5,668 bases of DNA from an uncultured Lachnospiraceae bacterium (GTDB lineage: Bacteria > Bacillota > Clostridia > Lachnospirales > Lachnospiraceae), in the NCBI GenBank assembly GCA_900555195.1, contig USKC01000213.1, forward strand, positions 1-5,668, written 5' to 3'. The translations under genes and the position numbers were made by a program. Of the stretch, positions 1-5,481 are shown piece by piece. The notes under the pieces were generated by a model. That model was not told the DNA's origin, ran no database searches, and saw only the letters and a program-made list of their open reading frames with translations. Position 1 is the first letter of the stretch; each line of letters begins with the position of its first letter.

Positions 1-1217
1 TCCAGGATGAGCCGCACATGGACGGGCAGCCGCCCGCCGTAGAAATCATCGGCCTTGTCGCAGAGAAGGTTGAATAATTGTGAATACATCAGGGCGGCCA
101 CAAAGTTGAAGGTGCTGTCCGTATCGGAAATGATAACGAACAGCGCCGTTTTGCTGTCGCCCAGGGTGTCAAGCTCCAGTTCGTCCGTCTCCATCAGGTC
201 CCGGAGCTCTTTTATGTCAAATGGGGCTAACCTGGCCCCGCAGGAAATCAGTATGGATTTTAAGGTTTTGCCCGCCGCCATCTTAAATTTGCGGTACTGC
301 TTCACGGCGAAGTGGTCCGGCTCCTTTTCCTCCAGCTGCTGGAACAGGATATCCACCGGGCTCTGGTAGGTCTCATCGTCCTCCCTGGCTTCACTGGCGT
401 TGATCAGGTCCAGGAGGGTGATGAAGTTGCGTTCTTCCTCCGGCGCCTCGTACCAGATGTAGCCGATCAGGGCCGAATAGTACAGCCGCTCGGCCTTGAC
501 CCAGAAATCTTCGGAGGATTTTTCCCCTTCCCCCTTTGTGTTCAGGATCAGTGCGTTTACCAGCTTTAGGATATCCTTCTCGGAACGGATGTACGCCAGG
601 GGGTTGTATCTCATGGACTTTTTGAAGTTAATGAGATTGAGGCACTTGATCCGGTATTTCTTACGCTCCAGGAAGGAGCCGACCTCCGGCAGGAGGGTGC
701 CCTTCGGATCGGTGCAGACATAGGAGGAATGTGCCTGGAGCAGGGAAGGCTTGCAGAAGAACCTCGTTTTTCCGCTCCCTGAGCCGCCGATGACTAAGAT
801 GTTTTTATTCCTGGCGTACTTCGGCTGCTTCGGGCGGCTCGACATGGTGATCCGCTCCGTCTGCGTCATGGGGATGTTGTTGAAAAAATCCTTATCCACG
901 AAAGGGGCGATATCGGCTGCCGTTCCCCACCGGGCGCTGCCGTATTCCATGCCGTGGCGGTATTTTTTCGCGTTCTTCCCTTTCAGGTAGACCGCCAGCC
1001 GGAGGATCAGCGCCCCGGCAATGCCGATCAGCAGGTCCGCCGGCTCCAGGCTCGGCGCCGGGGAGGCGAAAGCCATGGAAAATCCGTCCCGGATGGAGAG
1101 CAGCTTTGCGGAAAGGTCCGCGCCGGGGGCAAGCCGGAATGCCTGGGCCAGTTTGTCGAAAGGATAGGCGAACAGGAGATAGGGGAGGTTCGTCAGGATC
1201 AGTTTTTTCATGTTCAT
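1..1217 (-). CDS. virD4: VirD4/TraG-type conjugation coupling protein, N-terminal 405 residues (cut by window edge)
   Basis: This is the coupling ATPase of a type IV secretion system. In this family it sits in the membrane and passes the relaxase-DNA complex to the transfer channel. Two hydrophobic N-terminal segments (about residues 4-22 and 61-78) are followed by EYGSARWGTA (91-100), a feature of the Firmicute ICE VirD4 group. The Walker A motif GGSGSGKT lies at 144-151, then CTDPKGTLLPE (168-178), NPLAYI and DFWVKAERLYY. The window ends at VRLIL, where Walker B begins, so the rest of the ATPase domain lies outside; the family is about 600 residues long. The start ATG at 1217-1215 overlaps the pcfB stop (ATGA). 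A second in-frame ATG two codons on (1211) gives MKKLILTN, the start usual in relatives. Either is possible. No frameshift or stop is seen. Identification is from remembered family sequence. Confidence 0.95.
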   Translation of the reverse strand, partial: MNMKKLILTNLPYLLFAYPFDKLAQAFRLAPGADLSAKLLSIRDGFSMAFASPAPSLEPADLLIGIAGALILRLAVYLKGKNAKKYRHGMEYGSARWGTAADIAPFVDKDFFNNIPMTQTERITMSSRPKQPKYARNKNILVIGGSGSGKTRFFCKPSLLQAHSSYVCTDPKGTLLPEVGSFLERKKYRIKCLNLINFKKSMRYNPLAYIRSEKDILKLVNALILNTKGEGEKSSEDFWVKAERLYYSALIGYIWYEAPEEERNFITLLDLINASEAREDDETYQSPVDILFQQLEEKEPDHFAVKQYRKFKMAAGKTLKSILISCGARLAPFDIKELRDLMETDELELDTLGDSKTALFVIISDTDSTFNFVAALMYSQLFNLLCDKADDFYGGRLPVHVRLIL

Positions 1218-1705
1218 CGCTGCACGCTCCGATCCCTGGTTTTGACCTTCTCCCGGTCCAGCGTCCGGTGCTCCGGTTTCCGCTCCGCCTGTTCCTTCGC
1301 CTGCTCCAGCCGGTCCCGGATGGCGGGCTTTTCCTCCCGGCCCATCCTGCGGCCGGCAAACTCCTGGAAGGCCGCCGTGATGGCGTCCGCGTCCCGGCTC
1401 TTGAAAAAGACCAGGTAGCGGGGCTGTTCGGCGGCGGTGTCCTTCTTCAGGGCAAAATCCACATGGTATTTCTTCGCCACATGGGTAAAGGCCTTGATGT
1501 TCTTGTCGCTGATCTCGATATTGGCAAGCCCGGCGTTCTGAGAAGCCAGCTGTCTGAGGGTCTGCTTGCCCCGGTATATCTTCGGCTGCCTGCTTTTCTG
1601 GATTTCCTCCAGGAACTTTTTCACCGCCTTTTCAAACACCTGCTCGCTCATTTTGGCCCCGTTGACGATCAGCGTCACGGTCCTGCCTGTCACTTCTTCC
1701 TGCAT
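1214..1705 (-). CDS. pcfB: PcfB family protein (DUF3801), conjugation accessory
   Basis: This 163-residue protein matches the PcfB/DUF3801 family. PcfB of enterococcal plasmid pCF10 is needed for conjugation and is thought to work with the relaxase and coupling protein at the channel entrance; that role is inherited from the family, not shown here. Recognisable parts are the opening MQEEVTGRTV, the middle segment KQTLRQLASQNAGLANIEI (about 47-65), the KKYHVDFAL block (78-86) and YLVFFKSRDADAITAAF (97-113). The C-terminal 45 residues are highly charged (Arg, Lys, Glu) and probably disordered or DNA-binding. The start ATG directly follows the TAA of the upstream gene. Its ribosome binding site (GGGAGGGG) lies inside the end of that gene, so translation is probably coupled. 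The stop overlaps the virD4 start. Confidence 0.88.
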   Translation of the reverse strand: MQEEVTGRTVTLIVNGAKMSEQVFEKAVKKFLEEIQKSRQPKIYRGKQTLRQLASQNAGLANIEISDKNIKAFTHVAKKYHVDFALKKDTAAEQPRYLVFFKSRDADAITAAFQEFAGRRMGREEKPAIRDRLEQAKEQAERKPEHRTLDREKVKTRDRSVQR

Positions 1706-2602
1706 TTAACCCCTCCCTCGCTTTCCGTCCCCGTACATATCGTGCTGTACCAGGGAAGAATAATAATTGCCGATGGTAGCCGGGGCGTTATACAGGGCCG
1801 CCAGCAGATATTTCTTGATGTTGCGGACATAGGTGGTGTTCTCCCGCATACAGTCCATGACGTACCGCACGTGGGAACTGTCCAGCTTCATAAAGCGGGA
1901 TTTGACTACCTCCGCCGGGTAATCGTCCCCGGCTATGCGGATCGTCTTTCTTGCGGAGCATACCGTATCCACGATCAGCTCCGCGATCTCGTCCAGCTGC
2001 TCCCGGTCGATGTGTTCCTCCTGGATCAGATATCTGTACTCGATGTTGTCCAGAATGATTTCACGATAGACCTCCCTGGCTCCCATCCCATCCGTTCCTA
2101 TCCCTGCCGGAGGCCGTCCCGTAAGGGGCTGGGGATTGGATTGGATAGGATTTGATATCTCCGTATTTGATAAATCTTTTTTTGATTTCTCTTTACTTGA
2201 TCCTTCTTTATTTAATTGTGCGGGTTCTTCCTGTACAGGGGCGTCCAATGTTGGATTTGCCTGTACGGGATTTTCCCGTATAGGTTTTTCCTGTACAGGC
2301 GCAGGCTCTTTAGGCTGCTCCAAAATGGTGTACTCAATGGACCCCAGCTGCCCGTTCGCGCCCCGGACACGTTCCCGGATGAGATAGCCTCTGGCCTCCA
2401 GCTCCCGGATGCCGCCGCTGATACTGTCCACCCCGTCCTTGCAGATACGGGCAAGCCCCTTCATCGTGTAATCCCATTCCTCCGGCAGGGAAAGCATAAG
2501 GGAGAGAAGTCCCTTTGCTTTCAGGGACAGCGACATATCCCGCAGGTGGTGGTTTGACATGACCGTGTAATCTCTGGTCTTTTCGATACGGAAAACCGCC
2601 AT
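1706..2602 (-). CDS. Winged-helix replication-initiator-like protein of ICEs (DnaD/RepA-like N-terminus, DUF6017-like C-terminus)
   Basis: The product has 298 residues. Residues 1-95 (MAVFRIEKTRDYTVMSNHHL to YTILEQ) form a likely winged helix-turn-helix. The stretch SLKAKGLLSLMLSLPEEWDY, then TMKGLARICKDGVDSISGGI and RELEARGYLIR, is typical of proteins annotated as replication initiators or DnaD-like in clostridial ICEs. Residues 97-131 are seven five-residue repeats based on PVQEx. A polar Ser/Lys/Asn-rich linker reaches about 175. The C-terminal domain (about 180-290, from YREIILDNIEYRYL to the NYYSSLVQHDMYG end) resembles DUF6017. A longer open frame starts at 2677, but the ATG at 2602 has AAGGAGG eight bases upstream and begins the conserved MAVFRIEKT. 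The gene probably acts in ICE replication or maintenance; that is inference. pcfB follows without a gap. Confidence 0.85.
   Translation of the reverse strand: MAVFRIEKTRDYTVMSNHHLRDMSLSLKAKGLLSLMLSLPEEWDYTMKGLARICKDGVDSISGGIRELEARGYLIRERVRGANGQLGSIEYTILEQPKEPAPVQEKPIRENPVQANPTLDAPVQEEPAQLNKEGSSKEKSKKDLSNTEISNPIQSNPQPLTGRPPAGIGTDGMGAREVYREIILDNIEYRYLIQEEHIDREQLDEIAELIVDTVCSARKTIRIAGDDYPAEVVKSRFMKLDSSHVRYVMDCMRENTTYVRNIKKYLLAALYNAPATIGNYYSSLVQHDMYGDGKRGRG
2151..2220. other. AT-rich tract beside the 15-bp repeats (possible DNA unwinding element)
   Basis: Only 17 of these 70 bases are G or C, in a gene that is otherwise GC-rich. TTTGAT recurs (2151-2156, 2166-2171, 2189-2194), with TTGAT again near 2206. 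Next to it, at 2133-2152, is a run of four 5-bp direct repeats (GGATT, GGATT, GGATA, GGATT). An AT-rich stretch next to an iteron array is the usual layout of an unwinding element. The Ser/Lys/Asn-rich peptide it encodes is a simpler explanation. Confidence 0.4.
2210..2314 (-). repeat. Seven 15-bp units in tandem inside the initiator gene (iteron-like, encodes PVQEx repeats)
   Basis: In exact 15-base steps the frame encodes PKEPA, PVQEK, PIREN, PVQAN, PTLDA, PVQEE and PAQLN. The first ten bases of several units are palindromic or nearly so. CCTGTACAGG is a perfect palindrome at 2230-2239 and again at 2290-2299. CCTGTACGGG is at 2260-2269 and CCCGTATAGG at 2275-2284, with a more diverged CCAATGTTGG at 2245-2254. 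The outer units are degenerate. The repeat is plainly visible. An iteron function is inference, by analogy with RepA_N plasmid initiators, whose origin lies inside the rep coding sequence. It may equally be only a repetitive Pro-rich protein linker. Confidence 0.8.
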
Positions 2603-2696
2603 GTCGATGACCTCCTTCCACATAAACAGAAAAGTGTTGGTTTTCGTGGAAAACACCCTGCCAGACCTTCCTTCCATCCCCGGATGGGAAAAGATA

Positions 2697-2721
2697 TGGG
2701 CGGCTCACAAAAAGCCGCTCA
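2697..2721 (-). promoter_or_regulatory. Hairpin in the 170-bp leader of the initiator gene
   Basis: The arms TGGGCGGCT (2697-2705) and AGCCGCTCA (2713-2721) pair with one wobble around a seven-base loop. No T-run follows on the minus strand, so it is not a standard terminator. Two more small dyads lie in the same gap: CCATCC/GGATGG near 2677-2690 and GTTTTC/GAAAAC at 2640-2654. No clear promoter was found in 2603-2772, so the initiator gene may be read from upstream. A structured leader is plausible but unproven. Confidence 0.35.
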
Positions 2722-2772
2722 CAGAAGAAAGAACGGGGGATTTTCCACCCCTTTTGATACATTTTTTAAGCC

Positions 2773-3294
2773 CTACAGCTCACGGTCGCGCCGGTCATAG
2801 AACAGATCGCCCCCGCGTACCTTCGCATGGTTCCTGATCCTGATAAATCCCTTCTCCTGGTTCTCCAGGGCTTTCCCGTAACCGGCTTCGGTCAGGAACA
2901 GGCGCATTTTTTCTCCCTTCCACCCCATAGGTGAGTCATGGGAGAGGACGTCAAAGACGATCATGTGCCGGGTGTCCGGGTCAAAGCGTTCCAGGGCCAT
3001 GATATCGTGTCCGGCCAGCTTCTGCGCCCCGGACTTCTGCCTGGCCTCCGCCAGCATTTCCCCGATGGTCTGGGGCTTCCCAGGCAGACGGTAATTTGCC
3101 TGGACCTCCCGGATCAAATCCATGCACTCCTTGTTTGACAGGGGGCGCAGCTTCGCCATGAGGCTTTCCGCCGTATCCCTAGTAGCCTGGTTCTTTGACA
3201 GGCGCCAGGTCATATAAATTTCATTCAGCACAGCGTTCGGGTCTGTACTCTCGATCTGGTACGCCATCCTCATTTCCGCTTCGTTCAACTTCAT
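2773..3294 (-). CDS. Unnamed 173-residue ICE protein
   Basis: I do not recognise a named family with certainty. The N-terminal 65 residues (MKLNEAEMRMAYQIE, a helix-rich stretch, then MAKLRPLSNKECMDLI) have the layout of short transposon-transfer-assisting (TTRAP-like) proteins of these elements, but the match is weak. A second part begins at RLPGKPQTIGEMLAEARQ (about 69-86). It continues with HDIMALERFDPDTRHMIVFDVLSHDSP (about 95-121) and a WKGEKMRLFLTEAGY segment, and ends in GDLFYDRRDREL. It has no signal peptide, membrane segment or obvious catalytic motif. The start ATG has AAAGGAG eight bases upstream. It overlaps the stop of an open frame in the leader (ATGA). The same GC-rich composition and strand as virD4, pcfB and the initiator suggest it belongs to the ICE backbone. 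Confidence 0.85.
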   Translation of the reverse strand: MKLNEAEMRMAYQIESTDPNAVLNEIYMTWRLSKNQATRDTAESLMAKLRPLSNKECMDLIREVQANYRLPGKPQTIGEMLAEARQKSGAQKLAGHDIMALERFDPDTRHMIVFDVLSHDSPMGWKGEKMRLFLTEAGYGKALENQEKGFIRIRNHAKVRGGDLFYDRRDREL

Positions 3295-3323
3295 CTATCC
3301 GGCTCCTTTCCAAAAATGGGCAC

Positions 3324-3356
3324 AAAAAAACGCCACAGGTTTTTGTACCTATGGCG
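3324..3356 (-). terminator. Strong intrinsic terminator just upstream of the 173-residue gene
   Basis: Read on the minus strand, CGCCATAGGT and ACCTGTGGCG pair over ten bases (one G-U) around the loop ACAAAA. Seven Ts follow directly. It ends about 14 bases before the AAAGGAG of the 173-residue gene. It therefore either ends an upstream transcript or works as an attenuator for this gene. Confidence 0.85.
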
Positions 3357-3364
3357 TCCGTGTG

Positions 3365-3410
3365 GAGCAACAGAAAAGGGATACCATTGATGAAAACGGT
3401 ATCCCTGCTC
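3365..3410 (-). promoter_or_regulatory. Upstream leader hairpin (possible attenuator partner)
   Basis: A perfect 8-bp stem, GGGATACC (3378-3385) with GGTATCCC (3398-3405), encloses a 12-base loop. An outer GAGCA/TGCTC pairing (3365-3369 with 3406-3410) is separated from it by a one-sided bulge. On the minus strand the stem is followed by TTTTCTGTT, so it could be a weak terminator. It lies about 20 bases before the strong terminator, as a pausing or regulatory hairpin would. Confidence 0.6.
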
Positions 3411-3497
3411 TGTAAACTTATTCAGTTTTAATTGCCGCATTGCCTGTTGCTGTCCACAAAGCCTTGATTTTACTGGTTTCTTACTACCATCCTTATC

Positions 3498-3521
3498 AAA
3501 GCCTTGTATTTCAAGGGCTTT
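3498..3521. promoter_or_regulatory. Third leader hairpin; terminator-like on the plus strand
   Basis: AAAGCC-TTG and CAA-G-GGCTTT form a nine-pair stem with one bulged G and a TATTT loop. On the plus strand CGGG and then six Ts follow, giving an imperfect terminator shape. On the minus strand there is no T-run, so there it would only be leader structure. The ten bases CAAAGCCTTG at 3497-3506 also occur at 3457-3466, a direct repeat spaced by 40 bases. Confidence 0.35.
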
Positions 3522-3625
3522 CGGGTTTTTTGAGATATTGGCCTTTGCCCGATAGAACAATAGCCCGCCGCCGATCCAGCCTTCAAAGGAGATGGATGAC
3601 CGCAGGCTATCGTTTAATTTATTGG

Positions 3626-3654
3626 GTTATAGCTTTAAACCCCAAGCCTGTAAT
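3626..3654 (-). promoter_or_regulatory. Possible minus-strand promoter for the leader
   Basis: On the minus strand ATTACA (3654-3649) is followed after 17 bases by TATAAC (3631-3626). The -10 box matches five of six consensus bases, the -35 box four of six. Transcription from here would give a leader of about 325 bases running through the hairpins to the 173-residue gene. The match alone is not strong. Confidence 0.3.
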
Positions 3655-3715
3655 GAATATTGTTTAACCACTTGCCCTTGTACTTAAAATCTTTGGATTG
3701 GCGATAAAGTATTGT

Positions 3716-3883
3716 TTATCTGTCAACAATTTGGTGAACGCCGTGAATGTTATAGTTTCCGTTATACTCTATGTTCCAATCGCGAATAACTGTGGCCATT
3801 AAGTAAAGATTATCATAGAGCCCTATTTTTGTGGCGAGAGAGACGATGACTGCGTACAGGGCAGAAAAAGCCAAGAATGTCAT
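3716..3883 (-). CDS. Possible 55-residue small membrane protein
   Basis: The product would begin MTFLAFSALYAVIVSLAT, a hydrophobic stretch long enough to enter the membrane. A polar tail rich in Asn, Tyr and His follows and ends VHQIVDR. AAAGGCGG stands about seven bases before the ATG, a fair ribosome binding site. It lies 86 bases after the zinc-ribbon gene on the same strand, with no terminator seen between, so it could be the second gene of that operon. A 26-codon frame beginning MSEVILLL (3960-3880) ends in an ATGA overlap with its start but has no ribosome binding site. I know no family for it. A short chance frame cannot be ruled out. Confidence 0.45.
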   Translation of the reverse strand: MTFLAFSALYAVIVSLATKIGLYDNLYLMATVIRDWNIEYNGNYNIHGVHQIVDR

Positions 3884-3969
3884 AATACAATCCGCCTTTC
3901 TACAGGGCGTACGCGTACTTTGCCGGATTCAACGATAAGCAAGAGAATAACTTCCGACATCATCTGTTA

Positions 3970-5331
3970 TTAGGATGCTTGCCCGCTTTCGTCTGTTTCC
4001 TTGCTTTTAGGGACTTTCTCAAAATGTGTATTTCCAAAAATAAGACCACCGTTACTGAAACTGCCTTCGTTACCTACAGAGATTCTCATGGTCGTGGCGC
4101 CTGTGATATCAATTTCTAAGGAAATTGGCTGACTTTCTTCTGTGATTCCATCAGTATAATAAACAAGCTTCTCATCCAGATAAACTGAGAACCACATATT
4201 CTTTCCTATACTTGCTGAGTCTACAACGAATGCTGTACCTGTAAACTTTGTAAAGTTCTGATTCAAAGCGACTAGAATGTACCCATCTGTTGAACCCTCA
4301 ATTCGGACGCCGTCATCGTAGATATTTCCCCAACGATCTTTTACGACCTCGTTGTATATTTCAATCTCATCGGACGAAACGATGGTTATATTTTCTAGAG
4401 TTATGGGCATTTCTTCCAGGATATCTTCATATGCTTCGTTGATTTCCTGACTAGACGTGTACACAGTTTGGGCTTCTTGAAGTATACCGATTGCACCATC
4501 CCAATCCCCGCCATCAGCTGCCGCATAAGCTTCGTGCACAATAGTTTGAATTTTAAGATCGTCCAAACCATTTAGTTGTTCTGTTAAGACCTCATCTTCT
4601 GGCAGATAGTCCAAAGCGATTGTAAGCGCAGATTCTGCAGCGGAAAAGTCCCCAGAAGCAGAGTATTCTTCGACCTGAGCCAGCACTTCATTTCTATATT
4701 GATCAACTGCTTCGGAAAGGCCCTGCTGTGCTTCCTCTGATTCTGCATCAAGATTTAATGCACGCTGATAACACTGGATTGCATTTAAGTAATCTCCACT
4801 CTGACTGGCCGTGTGCCCGTCTGCGATATTGACAGCAACGCTATTTTTTTCAGACATTTCTTGAAGAAGTGAACTCTGTAGGGAAGATAGCTCCTGGCTG
4901 AGAATTGCAAAGCTCGTTAAAGCATCTAACTGTTCGACAGCCTCTCCATAAGGGATCTCTCCGTTTTCATAACGGCTTACAACATCTTCAGCGTATTGAA
5001 CCAATGCTTCGAGTGTAGAATCTTCTAATGGTTCCCCCGAGCATTTCGCTGTGTAAAGTACATATGCGTTTGCAATATCCCCTGATGATATGGCCCGATT
5101 GATTTGGGCTGAGGGCTGTACGTAAACACTTACGATGACAATAATTGCGATGATTACAAGTAGAGCCGCAGCGGTCAGAATAATCATTTTCCGCTTCTTC
5201 AGAAGACTGCCTTGCTTTGGTATGCCTTCCGACAATGGATATGACACAGGTTCTTTTTGAATGGTCGCGCCACATTTTCCGCAAAACTTATTATCTGCGT
5301 CTAATTGGCTCCCACATTTTGGACAAATCAT
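3970..5331 (-). CDS. Zinc-ribbon, single-pass membrane protein with TPR-like repeats and a C-terminal NPCBM-like domain
   Basis: The product has 453 residues. A zinc ribbon at the N-terminus has two CPxCG-type knuckles (C3, C6, C17, C20). A basic stretch (LLKKRK) and one long hydrophobic helix (about 49-72) follow, so the zinc ribbon should be cytoplasmic and the rest outside. Residues about 164-290 hold TPR-like helices, such as SGDYLNAIQCYQRALNLDAE and GGDWDGAIGILQEA. Residues about 324-440 resemble the NPCBM/NEW2 carbohydrate-binding beta-sandwich (SVYLDEKLVYYTDG, DITGATTMRISVGNEG, LIFGNTHFE). A sensor or cell-surface role is inference; no enzyme motif is seen. A longer frame starts at 5373, but the ATG at 5331 has GGGGAGG seven bases upstream and opens directly on the zinc ribbon. 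Base composition is clearly more A+T-rich than the ICE genes to the left. Confidence 0.88.
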   Translation of the reverse strand: MICPKCGSQLDADNKFCGKCGATIQKEPVSYPLSEGIPKQGSLLKKRKMIILTAAALLVIIAIIVIVSVYVQPSAQINRAISSGDIANAYVLYTAKCSGEPLEDSTLEALVQYAEDVVSRYENGEIPYGEAVEQLDALTSFAILSQELSSLQSSLLQEMSEKNSVAVNIADGHTASQSGDYLNAIQCYQRALNLDAESEEAQQGLSEAVDQYRNEVLAQVEEYSASGDFSAAESALTIALDYLPEDEVLTEQLNGLDDLKIQTIVHEAYAAADGGDWDGAIGILQEAQTVYTSSQEINEAYEDILEEMPITLENITIVSSDEIEIYNEVVKDRWGNIYDDGVRIEGSTDGYILVALNQNFTKFTGTAFVVDSASIGKNMWFSVYLDEKLVYYTDGITEESQPISLEIDITGATTMRISVGNEGSFSNGGLIFGNTHFEKVPKSKETDESGQAS

Positions 5332-5389
5332 ATGCGTTCCTCCCCAACATGCTTTTATATGTGAGCTCCTCATACAAAAAGTTTTTTAT

Positions 5390-5418
5390 ATTTTATAACG
5401 CAATACGAGTTTTGTCAA
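5390..5418 (-). promoter_or_regulatory. Near-consensus sigma-A promoter of the zinc-ribbon gene
   Basis: On the minus strand the perfect -35 box TTGACA (5418-5413) is followed after exactly 17 bases by TAAAAT (5395-5390), five of six for the -10 box. A start near 5383 would give a leader of about 50 bases before the ATG at 5331. Such a strong promoter fits control by a repressor. Confidence 0.8.
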
Positions 5419-5429
5419 CTCTTATCGCG
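5399..5429. promoter_or_regulatory. 31-bp imperfect palindrome, likely operator over the promoter
   Basis: The left arm CGCAATACGAGTT (5399-5411) and the reverse complement of the right arm, CGCGATAAGAGTT (from 5417-5429), agree at 11 of 13 bases around a 5-base centre. It covers the -35 box and spacer of the zinc-ribbon promoter. A smaller dyad, GTCT-AATC-AGAC, abuts it at 5429-5440. The site lies between divergent genes, one of them an XRE regulator, so repressor binding is the obvious inference. No binding is shown. Confidence 0.55.
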
Positions 5430-5481
5430 TCTAATCAGACATAGAAGAATAAATTCCTTTAAAATTGTAGGGGGTGATCTT

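Larger units (their letters stand above)
3291..3629 (-). other. Start-less open frame across the leader (gene remnant or leader peptide)
   Basis: One minus-strand frame stays open for 112 codons, from just after a stop at 3629-3627 down to a TGA at 3293-3291 that overlaps the ATG of the 173-residue gene. The first ATG is only at 3440, which would give a 49-residue peptide beginning MRQLKLNKF. A TTG at 3560 would give 89 residues. Neither has a good ribosome binding site. The terminator and one hairpin lie within this frame, which argues against a normal gene. I do not recognise the translation. It may be a leader peptide for attenuation or the 3' end of a lost gene. Apart from this frame and the leader elements listed separately, nothing else is seen in 3295-3715. 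Confidence 0.3.

Noticed and set aside
891..899. DnaA-box-like TTATCCACG
   Set aside because: A single 8-of-9 match inside the virD4 coding sequence with no second box or AT-rich tract nearby; chance is sufficient.
1106..2155. Long plus-strand frame of 349 codons opposite virD4, pcfB and the initiator
   Set aside because: It is antisense to three recognised coupled genes, and long antisense frames are expected in GC-rich coding DNA.
2725..2755. GGGG/CCCC dyad after the 173-residue gene as a terminator
   Set aside because: The stem is only four pairs with a long loop and no real T-run follows on the minus strand.
2334..2762. Minus-strand frame beginning MYQKGWKIPRSF, crossing the initiator start
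   Set aside because: It overlaps the well-supported initiator gene in another frame, has no ribosome binding site, and has a composition typical of a shadow frame.
3592..3684. Plus-strand short frames after AAAGGAG: MTAGYRLIYW (ATG 3596, 23 residues) or MDDRRLSFNL (ATG 3592, 31 residues with a Cys-rich end)
   Set aside because: The ribosome binding site is only four bases or fewer from either ATG, neither peptide is recognised, and both run against the leader of the minus-strand gene.
3909..3918. Perfect 10-bp palindrome GTACGCGTAC between the zinc-ribbon gene and the 55-codon frame
   Set aside because: It is short, single and without flanking structure; not enough to call an operator or recombination site.
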